Shown in pieces: positions 19,344 through 30,579 of a DNA stretch of 64,000 nucleotides. The notes under the pieces are model-generated. The model was given only the letters and a program-made list of their open reading frames with translations. It was not told the origin of the DNA and made no database searches. This DNA is from Meconema thalassinum. Lineage: Eukaryota > Arthropoda > Insecta > Orthoptera > Tettigoniidae. How positions within the stretch are numbered: the stretch's first letter is position 1; each line of letters opens with the position of its first letter. The stretch is taken from the NCBI GenBank assembly GCA_946902985.2, contig OX336388.2, positions 296,152,526 through 296,216,525 on the forward strand, read 5' to 3'. The position numbers and the translations under genes were made by a program.

Positions 19344-20181
19344 TAAGGTGCGTTCAAAAAGTATCGAGCCGGTGGCTGTAATGCGCAAGCCGGTGACGAC
19401 ATCGGCTAATCGTGGCGTGTGTAACGAGGTGTGGTTCCGACCAGAGCGTGGAAGGCCACAGCCTGTAGATAGAGGGCACGCGAGCACGTCACGCGACAAT
19501 ACAAAGCAAGCAGCAGCATGCATCAATCGTCCAACGCTGCCAGTCACATTGCAAACAGTGACAAGGAGGCGTCAACCGAAGAGCAAAGAGGTGTTGTTCG
19601 GTTTCTGACAGCGGAAGGAGTAGGGGGAACGGACATTCATCGCCGAATGTCACAAGTGTACGGCGAACACTGCATGTCCCTTGCAAGGGTCAAGGCGTGG
19701 CACAAGCGCTTCAGGGAAGGACGGGTGTCGTTAGCCGATGATGCCCGGTCTGGGGACACCCCCCCCCCCTGCATTACCGATGATAACGTCCAGCTGGTTG
19801 ATGCACTCATTACCCAGGACCGACGAGTGACAGTGAACGCCATAGCCGCCGTGGTCGGATTGAGCGTTGGAAGTGCGCACACCATCATGAAGGAACGACT
19901 GCACTTGCGGAAAGTGTGTGCCCAATGGGTGCCCCACAGTCTTCAACCACACCAGGAAGCATGTCGAATGGCCTACTGTCTTGATCTTGGTTGGACGATT
20001 GATGCATGCCGCTGCTCGCTTTGTATCGTCACGTGACATGCACGCGTGCCCTCTAGCGACGGGCTGTGACCTTCCACGCTCTGGTCGGAACCACACCTCG
20101 TTACTCACGCCACGATTAGCCGATGTCGTCAGCGGTTTGCGTATTACAGCCTCCGGCTCGTTACTTTTTGAACGCGCATTA
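19344..20181 (+). mobile_element. Mariner deletion derivative with about 185-bp inverted ends
   Basis: Ends TAAGGTGCGTTCAAAAAGTA and the complement of TAATGCGCGTTCAAAAAGTA are flanked by TA (19342-19343 and 20182-20183). The match between ends extends about 185 bp (19344-about 19530 with about 19995-20181), far longer than the roughly 30 bp usual in mariner. The 838-bp element retains one open frame coding only for the N-terminal half of a mariner transposase. Confidence 0.88.
19518..20036 (+). CDS. Mariner transposase N-terminal DNA-binding region only
   Basis: An ATG-started frame of 172 codons without internal stops. Residues from about 20 to 150 match the two helix-turn-helix DNA-binding region of mariner transposases: EEQRGVVRFLTAEG, RMSQVYGEHCMSLARVKAWH, the linker DDARSG, then DALITQDRRVTVNAIAAVVG and KVCAQWVPHSL. 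The last 25 or so residues are read from the right inverted repeat. The usual protein is about 345 residues, so the whole DD34D catalytic domain is gone. If expressed, it could bind mariner ends without cutting them. That role is inference; no promoter or splice evidence is visible. Confidence 0.7.
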   Translation: MHQSSNAASHIANSDKEASTEEQRGVVRFLTAEGVGGTDIHRRMSQVYGEHCMSLARVKAWHKRFREGRVSLADDARSGDTPPPCITDDNVQLVDALITQDRRVTVNAIAAVVGLSVGSAHTIMKERLHLRKVCAQWVPHSLQPHQEACRMAYCLDLGWTIDACRCSLCIVT

Positions 20182-20183
20182 TA

Positions 20184-20567
20184 AATTGTGCCAGTGAAAC
20201 ATGTAATGTGGGGCCTTCAATACTACTGTTTGATTTATGGTAAATAAATAACAATAAATGTAAGTTCTACAAAACCGAAATCCAAGCCACCCAGGGTGAT
20301 TTCTCTCTAACACTTAACAAAATAAACTAACTGTATGTTAGCTCCCGGGAGTAAACACCAAACGTTGGTAAATAAAGTTAATTTTGGAAATAATCCAATA
20401 AAAAAATCACACAAAATGTCGTGGCCACTTGTAACAGGAGTAACAAGGTGTAATCCAGAAAATGTGGGCAAGATTGTAACTGCCGGGTAGCTAACATAAC
20501 AAAGGAAAGGAAGTTACACGAGCCAAACCAAGCTTGCTAAATGCATCACCATTCATTGGGTCAAACA
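20184..20567. other. No recognised element
   Basis: AT-rich sequence between the mariner derivative and the (GAT)n tail of a B copy; nothing supported. Confidence 0.4.
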
Positions 20568-22513
20568 TGATGATGATGATGATGATGATGATAATTGTTG
20601 TTTTAAGGGGCCTAACATCTATGGTCTGGGTGATAGCGAACATGACAATGAGATGGACACCATAACGAAAGATTAAAAATACTCACAAAATGTAATTTAG
20701 AGTGGAAAACACTGACCAATTTAGAATGAAAATACGCACGAAATGCAGAGTAGAGTAAAAAAATACAAAGGGTAATTTAGATTCGAAATACTCACAAAAT
20801 TCAATTTAGATTCAAAATACTTACAAAATGCAATTTGGGTTCACAATATTTACAAAACGCAGTTGAATATACTTTCAAAATGTAAATTAGATTCAAAGGG
20901 TACTCACAAAATGCAATTGAGAATCAAAATACAGTACTTACAAAATGCAATTTAAGTTAGATTGAAAATACCTTCAAAATGCGGTTTAAGTAAAAAACCT
21001 TACTAAAATGCAATTGAAATTCAAAATACTCACAAAAATGACACCCTTCATTCAAAAACTTACTAAAAAAGCAATTTAGATTGCCAATCTTTACAAAATG
21101 CAATTGAGGTTGAAAATACTCGCAAAAATCAATTTTCATTGAAAATACCTACAAAATGTAGTGTAGATTCAAAATATTCACAAAATGGTATTTAGCCTAC
21201 ACGGGGAGCCAATTCAGTGCGGGAATCTTAAAGAAAAAAGGAAATATAATGAATACAAAACGAATGCTGATCCCTAGAAGAATGAGGGATCAGGAAAGAT
21301 GAGAGAAGGGCCAATTAAGGTGGCCTCGGAAAATACCTACAAAAAAAAAACTCGGATTGAAACTACTCACAAAATTGAGAGCGGTTATACTTACAAAAGG
21401 GAATTTAGAACGAAAATACTCACGAAAGGAATATATTGGAAAAAAAAAACGCTCAAAATGTAGGTTAGGTTCAAAATACGTACAAAATGCAATGTAGTGT
21501 CGAAATACTTGCAAAATGCAATTGATATTCAAAATATTTACAGAATGCAAATGAGATTGAAAATACGTACAAAATTCAATTGATGTTCGAAATACTTACA
21601 AAATGCAATTGAAAATGAAAATACACAATGCAATTCAGATTGAAAAACGCCCATTTCAGACCCAAAATACAAAGTGCATTCGAAATTCAAAATGCTTACA
21701 AAATGCAATTGAAACTGAAAATGCTTCCAAAATGTACTGTAGATTCAATCTGCACAATTGGATGGACAATACCTACAAAATGCAATTTGAAATGCAGATT
21801 GAAAATACTTACAAAATGTAATTTAGATTCAAAATACCACAAAATGCAATTGAGAATGAAAATACTTGCAAAATGCCCACCATGCAAAATATAATTTAGA
21901 TTGAGAATACCTGCAAAAAGCGGTTTAGGTTGAAAATACAAAATTCAATTGAAATTCAAACCACTCCCAAAAGTCCCATGCCCTATTTTGAAGGACTTAT
22001 ATTAAAAGCAACTTAGATTGTGAATCCTTAAAAAAATGCAATTGAGGTTGAAAACACTCGCAAAATGCAATTCAGATCGAAAAGACTTACAAAATTCAAC
22101 GTAGATTGAAAGTAACTACAAAATGGAGTGTAGATGCAAAAGAAATCACTAAAGGGGTTTTAGATACACGGGGGGGGGATTGGAGGGGGGGGGGGCAATT
22201 AACAAAAACAGTGCGGATATCTTAAAGAGAAAAGGTAATATAATGAAAAGAAAACAAGAGGTCTGACCCCTCGAAGAAGGAGGTATCAGGAAAGATGAGA
22301 CAAGGGCCAATTAAGGCGGGAAAGTGAAATACTCCATAGGCCTCGGATACCCTAATACCGTCGGAGTCGGAAGAAAAAAAAAGTGTTGACCAAGGGAGGC
22401 CGACAGGAAAGATAACAGAGAGGAGCCCAGCACAAGTAAATGGAAGCAATGCCGGACTCGGCTAGGATCCCGTGGTTGCCAATCTACGTCCCACTAGTTG
22501 TGAGCCCCTGGGG
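20568..22513 (-). mobile_element. Family B copy with a minisatellite interior
   Basis: The 3' side (20568-20650: (GAT)n tail then 'ttaaggggcctaacatc') and the 5' side (about 22215-22513, ending GTGAGCCCCTGGGG) match B2. The middle is replaced by about 1.5 kb of degenerate tandem repeat with a core near 'cttacaaaatgcaattgag'. A shorter version of the same arrangement is at 36670-37706. Confidence 0.75.
20660..22160. repeat. Degenerate ~29-bp tandem array
   Basis: Dozens of diverged units of roughly 29 bp, each with an ACAAAATGCAATT core and a trailing GAAAATA. It is confined to the interior of a B element. The same unit recurs at about 36800-37020 and 37355-37375. Confidence 0.75.
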
Positions 22514-22649
22514 GAAAGCAGCAAAGATTAAACGCTCCAATGACTATGAAACGCTCTCCCCACAGATGATACACTCCTCTCGCAATCCCAACTCATTGTT
22601 TCTTCCTCTTTCGCAACTGGAAAATAGTTTTGAAACCACTCATGTGTTC

Positions 22650-23390
22650 ATATGTTAGTTTCTAACAAGTAGTTCAGTGAGGAACTAAATGGCCTATTTT
22701 CATATATCCCACTTATGTTATTGCCTCTATCAACATACAAAATTTCAGTTTGATTGCTGTAATAGATTAGTAGATATTGAGAACTGTCTAATTATTTCGG
22801 TTGGTCGCCATGTACTATTAGATGACGATTATTGCGTAGGTTCATTATTCGAACGTTTACTTTGATCGCATAATTATGACACAAGAAATAAAAACGTGAA
22901 TTAAAATTTCGTACAGTCGCCATCTTGAGGTTATGTAAACAATGGAAATAAATTAGATGCCAGTGCATTGCAATGTTTATAGACATTTTCTGTGCTATCT
23001 TTCACTGCGCTCAGATGGTTAAATCGCGGGAAAAGTATATTTAAATGTTTCAACTTCGCTTGGCCGCCATATTCATCTCGTCCCTAAAAGGTGTTTGAAT
23101 GTCACATAGATGAACTTTTAATAGTGGGCTTTTATTACCGTAAAAACTTTCAGGGTGATATCAGTAATAGTTTCGGAGATATAGAATGCCGGTGAAATAT
23201 TTCGCACAGCCGCCATGTGTGATTGGTGAGACGTATAAAATGTTTAATGTCATGAACTGGGTCGAACAGAATAGTACTATGACCTTACTGAGTTTCATTG
23301 AAATCGCACCAGCCGTTTAGATTTTATTAGGGACACACACACGGACAAAACGTGATCTCATAAATGAATGTAGGCTGAAAATGGAGGACA
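22650..23390 (-). mobile_element. Element L, copy 2
   Basis: Same family as 843-1520, reverse orientation. It ends near 23385 with 'aatgtaggctgaaaa' after 'cacacacggacaaaacg', the complement of the left end of copy 1. Confidence 0.55.
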
Positions 23391-23513
23391 TTTATGACTT
23401 TTAAGAAATTCCTCCCGGACCCTGGACGTCTGGTAACCCTACACAGAATCGGTTTAGGGTCTTCGAGTGTTGAGATTGCCAACAGCACCTCAAAGTCACT
23501 AGCTACAGAATAG

Positions 23514-24406
23514 GCGGCTTCGGTGGTGTAGTTGGCACCATGCTGAGCATCTATGCCCAATATCGCGGGTTCAAACCCGGCCGATGTCGTCGGATTTTTA
23601 AGAGCGATTAAAATCCCTCAGTATGCCTTCCTTCGGAGGGGAAGTAAAGCCGGCGGTCCCATGTCATAGATTTATGGCATGTAAAAGAAACTTCCACTAA
23701 ATAAACTTGCGTGAGGCAAAATTTGTAGGTTAGGTTTGATTAATACTCTCAAGTTCCAACGTTCGTCACCAGGCGTTGGTTGCGACGGCTGCTAGTAGTA
23801 GCCAAGTTCATAGCTAGGTGTCTTGGAGGGTAGCATTTGGTAGCGAAAGAAGGAACTACTTGAAATTATCGTCTGCAGTCCTTACTTGCCACGGTGGGTG
23901 AGTGGTTATTGTGTCGGACTACCAACCCCCCCAGCTTGCAGGTTCGCTCCTGGCCGCTGTAAGTGATTTTTGAAAGGCGACAAAAATCACGACATGCATG
24001 CCATACGTTGTTGGCATGTTAAGTAACCCATTTGAATTCAGTAGGCCGTGTTCAATGGCAAAATTAATCTCGGGATTTTCCGCCAGCACAAAGTTCCTCC
24101 ATTCTCTACTAGAAAGCGCTGTAGTGTTAAGGAGCTTAGATATCTAACCTCCTTGACTTTCATAGCGTTCAAAGGAACGACGAAATTCGACATGCAAGCT
24201 GCCCTCTGGGTGTCAATTAACAAAGCTTGCACCCGGCACCCGAGGCCATACAATATTTAAAAAAACTTCAGTAAAAAACAGATAACAGAAACTAATACAG
24301 CCATCACAATTAACACCGGTTATCAGACAGATTCTACACACACCCAAAGAACACGGAGCTACATGACCGCGTTGTCGCAGCCCCTAAACTAAGGAACCAA
24401 CCAACC
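23514..24406 (+). mobile_element. SINE A, copy A2, with SINE C nested inside
   Basis: Target duplications TAGCTACAGAATAG (23500-23513) and TAGCTACACAATAG (24407-24420). The tRNA-like head has a box A candidate (TGGTGTAGTTGG) and box B (GGGTTCAAAC), the internal RNA polymerase III promoter. The body runs to 23887, resumes at about 24266, and ends in the (CCAA)-type tail. The gap is SINE C. Confidence 0.9.
23888..24265 (+). mobile_element. SINE C, copy C1
   Basis: tRNA-like head with GGTGGGTGAGTGG (box A region) and CAGGTTCGCTCCTGG (box B), body 'ttttgaaaggcg...', end 'cccgaggccatacaatattt' then A run. It interrupts SINE A2; ACTT flanks both sides. A second copy is at 27980-28350. Confidence 0.8.
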
Positions 24407-24721
24407 TAGCTACACAATAGAATGTTGCCTGTTCGGTCGTGCGGCTGGATATGATGTGTGTGGTCAATGTTGAAGAACACTATCTGAGATTCAATGCGCA
24501 GGACAGTTATGTATAGTCAGTTGGTTCAGATAAAATGTCACTCAGCTCGAAAAAAATGAAGAGAATTGTGGTACCGGTAGATTGGCGCAACTTGAGCAGA
24601 GATTGAAGCTAGCCGTGCGTGAGGCAGCTATCGATCTCTCACACAGGAGTGCGTGTCGCTGGAAACCTCGAGTATGTGTTGGTTGTGATTCGTCTAAATC
24701 GAGCACATTCTCAATAGTTCT

Positions 24722-25456
24722 ATGACTGGCATGTTCACAGACCATGGAAAGATTCGAAGAGTCAAGAAGTTTAAATACCTTGGTGAAGTAATCCAAGAGA
24801 ATGGGCTAGAACAAGAAGCGACCAATATTCGCATCCTGAAACTAGAGCGAGCGTTCCAACTGACTAAAAACATCTACAATGAGAAGACGCTGAGTATAGG
24901 AGCCAAACTAAGGCATTACATCACTGTTGTCAGACCAGAAGGTTTATATGCTTCGGAGACCATGTGAATGAATCGAACAGGACAAGTCAATCAGCTACTT
25001 AAAAGAGAACGCAGACTACTACGGAAGATCTTGGGCAACAGATGGGTTGACGGGCAGGTTCGACTGATATCAAACAAAGAAGTATACAGCAAGATGGAAC
25101 CGATAATAACAACAATTAGAAAACGAAGATTGCTGTTTTATGGGCCCAGCTTCCGTATGAATAATGGCCGGCTCACAAAGAAAATCTGGTATTTTCTTAA
25201 ACCGAAGATCTCCAAGTTGAAATGGTTCCAAGAGTGTGAGAAAGATATGAGACAGGTGGGCATTACGGAGGATAAAATCAAAGACAGGAATAGTTTCAGA
25301 AGGGTGGTGAAAAGCTATCAGGGTTTTATGGTGGAGGCAGAACCCAGAAGACGGAGAGGTCCTTTAACAGAGGAGCGGAAGAACAAACTGATAGATGGGC
25401 TCAAGAGATACTGGCAAGATGTCAAAGTCGGCAAACGAACAAGACGCAGACACTGA
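24722..25456 (+). pseudogene. LINE C-terminal region, RTE-like
   Basis: Reads from IRRVKKFKYLGEVIQENG (reverse transcriptase thumb) through RRLLRKILGNRW, SKMEPIITTIRKRRLLFYG and FQECEKDMRQVG to stop at 25456. One frame is open but for TGA at 24965-24967. The upstream polymerase domain is missing, so it is 5'-truncated. An A-rich tail (about 25505-25545) follows. The thumb matches the fragment at 27667-27843, which suggests the same LINE family. Confidence 0.75.
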
Positions 25457-26359
25457 AATGAGAGTGGTTGTTAACACGCAGTCCATAGAGGCTCATGTCG
25501 ACAGTAAAAAAAACAACAACAACAAAAACGAACAAAAAAAACTTATAGGCCATCGTTCTCGAGAATCAATAGTTCCAAACCTGTTTCTTAGAAGGTGTCT
25601 TAAATCGGTGTAGTGTATATTAAATCTGCGTGTTGCTGGTTCGAGATCTTAGGCGTACATCATCTTAGGGGTACCGTACATCATGTAAGTCCTAGAAGAC
25701 AAACAATTTTGCCCGACATCTGATAGCTTAGTTCACATCTTACCCCCCCCCCCCCCCTTCAAGGGCTCACATCTAGTTGGACGTGGATTGGCGACCACGG
25801 GACCCCAGCTGAGTCCGGCATTGCTTCCACTTACTTATCCCGGGCTCCTCTCCGTCTTCTTTCCTGTCGGCTGACGGTATTAGGGTATCCGAGGCCTAGG
25901 GAGTATTTTCCTTTTCCGCCTTAATTGGCCTTGACTCATCTTTCCTGATACCCTCATTCTGCGAGGGGTCAGCCATCTTTCTCTTTTCATGTTATCTCCT
26001 GCCTTCTGCTCAAGGCCCTCAAGGAGGCAGGGTGTATGTAGCCCCACCACTTCTGGTGCACCCTGGATAGTGCTACACCCTCAAGGGCTCACGGCTGGTG
26101 AATTTGGGAGTTGGCGACCCCAAGGGATTCCTGAGCTGGGTCCGTTTTTTCCTCTTTTCCACTGACTTTGGGGTGGGGTCCTCTCCTCATTCCCTTTCCT
26201 ATCTGCCTTTCATTGCTCTCCTTCATTCCAAGTCCCTCAATCCTCATTCTTCGAGGGTTGAGGGCTTCTCTTTTCTTCCTGTCCTTTATTTGCCTTATCC
26301 TTTATTTGTTTACCATTTCTTCATCTAGTAAGTAAGTCTGTAGTTAGTATTAGTTATTA

Positions 26360-27275
26360 GCCTACTTTCGATTTTTGCAAAAAATGAAAGTAGACTTATG
26401 AGATCAACACAGGGCGAAAAAAGTCTGTCTGTCTGTGTGTGTGTGTGTTTGTGTGTGTGAGTCTGTGTACTCTGAATGTCTGTCCCCCCCCCCATCAATT
26501 CGAACACGGTGAACGCGAATTGAACGAAATTTTGTACAAAGGTAGCACTAGCAAAGGACACCTCAGTGTCATGTTTTATATCGCCGCCATCTTGACGGAA
26601 ACGTAATGGAGGCCACACAAATGTTCAAAGCTTAAATCAAATTACGACTAACCTAATCATCCGATCTCTACCAAATTTTGCAACAACATACCTTTATGCG
26701 GGGAGCATCCTTTGACCAAACTAATAGGTCATCGGCCTAATAGTTTGCGGATGGCGGCCATCTTTGTCTGAAAATCGATTCCCCCTATTAATTCAAACAC
26801 GGTGAAACCGAATGGAACGAAATTTGGTACAGAGGTAGCACTAGCAAAGGGCACCTCAGTGTCATGTTTTATATCGCCGCCATCTTGACGGAAACATAAT
26901 GGCGGCCACACAAATGTTCAAAGCTTAAATCAATTACGATTAACCTAATCATCCGATCTCTACCAAATTTTGCAACAACATACCTTTATGGAGGGAGCAT
27001 CCTTTGACCAATCTAATAGGTCATTAGCCTAATAGTTTGCGGATGACGGCCATCTTTGTGTGAAAATCGATTCCCCCTATCAATTCGAACACGGTGAAAC
27101 CGAATGGAACGAAATTTTGTACCGAGGTAGCACTAGCAAAGGGCACCTCATATTCATGTTTAATATCCGTATACCACGTTGTATTTCAACAATCTACTAC
27201 AACCAACATTCAATTATACTCCTTGAAAAGGACAAAGAGTTATAACAATACACATGCATTTAGGAGAAAGTAGGC
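26360..27275. mobile_element. Element K with 292-bp internal tandem repeat
   Basis: Ends GCCTACTTTC and GAAAGTAGGC flanked by TA (26358-26359 and 27276-27277), inside B3. The left end forms a hairpin (CTACTTTCG ... GAAAGTAG). The body is a tandem repeat with starts at 26494, 26787 and 27079. No coding frame. TA duplication suggests a Tc1/mariner-group or related non-autonomous element. Confidence 0.7.
26494..27170. repeat. 292/293-bp tandem repeat, about 2.3 copies
   Basis: Each unit starts ATCAATTCGAACACGGTGAA (or with one to two changes) and includes 'ccgccatcttgacgg' and 'tttgcggatg'. Periods of 293 and 292 bp measured from unit starts. Confidence 0.85.
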
Positions 27276-27629
27276 TATATGTTCTTTACTGAACATCTTG
27301 TTTTCATTCTCATGTCATCTTTCACTATCACCCAAACCATTAGGGGCCGATAATCTAGATGTTAGGCCCCTTATAACAATTATCATCATCAGTTCTTACA
27401 TTGTGGGTAGTGTGGAAAACACTCTGAAAGGTCCGCGCCATACAGTTTTGGTAAAAGCCCACACGATACATTTCCAGACTTACCTTTTCCTCCACGATTC
27501 AATTTGGTGCACAATGGTTGCGACCCACGTTACCTCTCTCTCTCTCTCTTTGGCCGGGAGTCTAAAAGCGTCATCAAAAGAGATGTTGTGGCCAAAGCGC
27601 TCGAATGATTACGCCCTTCCGTGTTGAGA

Positions 27630-27850
27630 TGCAGTAAAGGCTCGGTCAAACAAGAGGCGGACCGGGGTGGTCATAGCAGCTGGAGCCTTGCGGGACGAAC
27701 AGGGGGACACAAGTGATATTGTGATTTGTGACAAGCATGGACCAACATTCCTTGACACGGAGATAGGGCGGATTGAAAGGGTCAGGAAGTTCAAGTATCT
27801 GGGAGAGACTATACAGGAGAATGGGTTAGAAAAATCAGCTGTTGGAGACA
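27630..27850 (+). pseudogene. LINE fragment (reverse transcriptase thumb)
   Basis: Contains IERVRKFKYLGETIQENGLE, the same module as 24740-24810, with an upstream DIVICDKHGPTF segment. Truncated on both sides. Confidence 0.6.
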
Positions 27851-27979
27851 GTGGCGCACGCAGGATTGCTTTTTGGGAGGGGGGTTCATTAATATAGTAG
27901 GATAATTGTGTACACTATTAACCTTGCTGTTCCGCCCCTTAAAACCACGATCATAATCATCATACATTATTAAAATAGC

Positions 27980-28349
27980 TTGCCACGGTGGGTGAGTGGA
28001 TAGCGTGTCGGTCTATTAACACCAAGACTCCAGGTTCACTCCTGGCCGTGATAAGTGATTTTTGAAAGGCGGCAAAAATACGACACGCATGTCATACGAT
28101 GTTGGCATGTCAAAGAACTCATTTGAATTCAGTAGGCCGTGTTCATAATGGCAAAATTAATCTCGGGAGATTCCGCCAACACAAAGTTCCTCATTTCTTT
28201 ACTAGAAAGCGTTATAGTGTTCAAGGAGCTTAGATATCTAACCTCCTTGACTTTCATAGTGATTGAAGGAACAATGAAATTCGACACGCAAGCTACCCTC
28301 TGGGTGTCAAATTACAAAGCTTGCACCCGGCACCCGAGGCCATACGATA

Positions 28350-28350
<1 letters not shown>
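27980..28350 (+). mobile_element. SINE C, copy C2
   Basis: Second copy of SINE C with tRNA-like boxes GGTGGGTGAGTGG and CCAGGTTCACTCC, ending 'gaggccatacgatat' and followed by an (ATT)n microsatellite. Confidence 0.85.
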
Positions 28351-28393
<43 letters not shown>

Positions 28394-28400
28394 CATTATT
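28347..28400. repeat. (ATT)n microsatellite
   Basis: About 15 ATT units directly at the 3' end of SINE C2; probably grew from its tail. Confidence 0.9.
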
Positions 28401-28890
28401 ATTCATAAATAAACAATAATTAAATAAACATTCTCATGCCAAGGAAACCAATTTTCGCCTCATTATTATTTTAGCACAATAAAAAATATTTTTTTAAAAT
28501 ATAGAAAACAGTAATTGAAATGTTGCAGTAGTAGCATCACGTGTCTGCTTATAATATTGATAGTTTGCTCTCCATATTCGTACTGACATTACTATTGACT
28601 CTCAAAATCGGCCGTTAGTTACCTAGTTAGTTAGTTAGTTATTGTTGTTTTAAGGGGCCTTATCTGCATCATTGATGGAAAGAAATTGCAGAAACTCCCC
28701 ATTTACCGAATTATCTTTAACGAAACTGACACACAAAGCAGCCCGAACCGAATTGAAATATGTTACCGATCGCACACTTCAAGAGCAAATCTGATCCATG
28801 GCGATCTCCAACTCGTCTCGCTGCGAGTAGAGTGCAGGACATTTACCAAGTGACGAACGTGGTGCGTCGGTACGCCACTGGTTGGAGATC
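28401..28890. other. No recognised element apart from a B 3' fragment
   Basis: About 28643-28668 is a short B-type end ('attgttgttttaaggggcc') after (AGTT)n. The rest is unassigned. Confidence 0.4.
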
Positions 28891-29520
28891 GAATTATAAA
28901 AATGGAAAGAGAATATGGATTAACGAAAAGTATCTACAACAAGAAGTGCATCTCCTGGAATACGTAAATAACGCATTATAACACTGTCGTAAAAACGGAA
29001 TGTCTCTTAGCCAGTGAATGCCTCTCGATGAGCTATAGCCTCGAAATACTAGAAGTCCTGGAAAGGAGAATTCTAAGAAAAACCATGGGTGCAGTTCGGA
29101 CTGAAGACGGATAGAAACTGCGAAGCAACAGAGAAGTCTACCAGAACATGGAGAGAATCTCAGAGCCTGACATTCCTCGGACATCTATACAGAATGCACG
29201 AACATAGATTAACAAATCAAATATTCGACTATCTCTGGAAGAAGAAGACCACTCTAACGTGGACTACGGAAGTTAAGAAGGATTTAGAAAAGTTGAACAT
29301 CACAGAGTCTCAGATGCTAGGAAGAAATGAATTTATGAGTAAAGTGGAGGGTTTCAAGATGGAGGAAGATCTAAGAGCAGTGGGCGAACTGGGACTGAAG
29401 ATCAAAGGAAACACGCCTGTGAACTCAAGAAGGAATATGGGGACAGAGGGAACTCCAGGCGAAGGTATAAAGTTGTTGCGTGATCCTAAGTGGTCAATTT
29501 GCATGGTAATATATTAATAA
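28890..29520 (+). pseudogene. LINE C-terminal remnant, copy 1
   Basis: Contains SLTFLGHLYRMHEHRLTNQI and the following basic segment, ending with a (TAA)n tail at 29516-29539. The upstream part (from about 28900, 'ttaacgaaaagtatctacaa') is shared with the minus-strand copy at 38690-39290. Frame changes at about 29090 and 29100 disable it. Confidence 0.7.
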
Positions 29521-29529
29521 TAATAATAA

Positions 29530-29805
29530 TAATAATAATGGCTATATTTTTTGGACATTTTTACAGGATGGATGACAGTAGGTTAACCAAGCATCTTGAC
29601 ATTCCTCTGGAACAAGAAGTCAACAACAACCTGGATACAAGAAGTAAAGTAGGATTTGGAAATAAACAATCTCAGAGAAAAAGATACACCACAGAGAGAT
29701 ATTTTTAGTAAAAAAGTGCTAAAAATGGAAGGATTCCAAGGGAGGAAGGGAAAGAAAACCGGCTCAAAATGGTCCGAGGAAAGGAAAAGGAAACATAGTG
29801 AGATG
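29530..29805 (+). pseudogene. LINE C-terminal remnant, short
   Basis: Reads FFGHFYRMDDSRLTKHLDIP then breaks frame before a KMEGFQGRKGKK-type basic end. A diverged relative of the neighbouring fragment, ending at the (GATT)n run 29806-29830. Confidence 0.55.
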
Positions 29806-30006
29806 ATTGATTGATTGATTGATTGATTTAATTAATTATTTATTTATTTCCACGGCTACCTTTGAGCTTAAGAGCTCCTTTACAGCAGCGCCGTACATAA
29901 AATAAGAGTGCGGCTTATAAAAATAAAACATTTCACTTAAGTTACATTCACAATATAAATAATAATAGTCTAACAATTATAGTAACAAAAATACAGTAAT
30001 AATACA

Positions 30007-30332
30007 ACCGGGTGAGTTAGCCGTGGTCGTTACGGCATGACTGCTGGCAGTCGCTCACATCTGGGAGGCGAGGAGGTTCGAATCCCCCCTCCGGCAACCT
30101 TGGAGATGGTCTTCTGTAGTTTCCCATCTTCCTTCCAGGCAAATGCTGAGGTTGGTCCCTAACTATAGGCCACAGCCGCTACCTTCCAACTCCTCGTCCT
30201 TACATTCCAACTTTCCTCCCCAACGGTACTTGTAGCTCACCCATTGGGTGTCCGTCTCGAAGCAGCTACAAAACTGGCGAGCCGAACATGTCCTCGGACA
30301 CTCCCGGCACTAAAAGCCACACGCTAAAAAGG
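30007..30332 (+). mobile_element. SINE E, copy E1
   Basis: tRNA-like head with TTAGCCGTGG near box A and GAGGTTCGAATCCCC (box B), then a central domain (about 30107-30190) shared with SINE families M and N, and an end 'aagccacacgctaaaaagg'. It lies in the 3' untranslated region of the jockey-like LINE. Flanks share an AATAATAC motif. Confidence 0.85.
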
Positions 30333-30579
30333 TAATAATAATAATACTAATGATAATGAAAAAATTATATACAAAAGAGTGCATACAGAGTATCAGCCCG
30401 AAAAACAAACACCATATATAAGAAAAGCTGTTAAAGTAGGCGGGTTGTCAGCTGTTGTTCTGATATTATAATTGAACTAAAAAAAACAAGTATTTTAACA
30501 TAATGCAGTAATCAGATGTGAGAGGTATACTGCTCCAAGAAGCAGGATGGAAGACGTCTTTTGAGCAGGGCTGGCATGC

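Larger units (their letters stand above)
25746..27393 (+). mobile_element. Family B copy B3, interrupted by element K
   Basis: 25760-26357 and about 27300-27393 together make a nearly complete B element ending in 'caattatcatcatc'. It begins after a run of about 15 C (25743-25757). Short flanks ATCTTAC / TTCTTAC (ending 25742 and 27400) may be a decayed duplication. Confidence 0.75.

Noticed and set aside
28347..28400. Regular short repeats that might suggest a CRISPR-like array
   Set aside because: Simple (ATT)n microsatellite at a SINE tail; this and the other arrays have no unique spacers.
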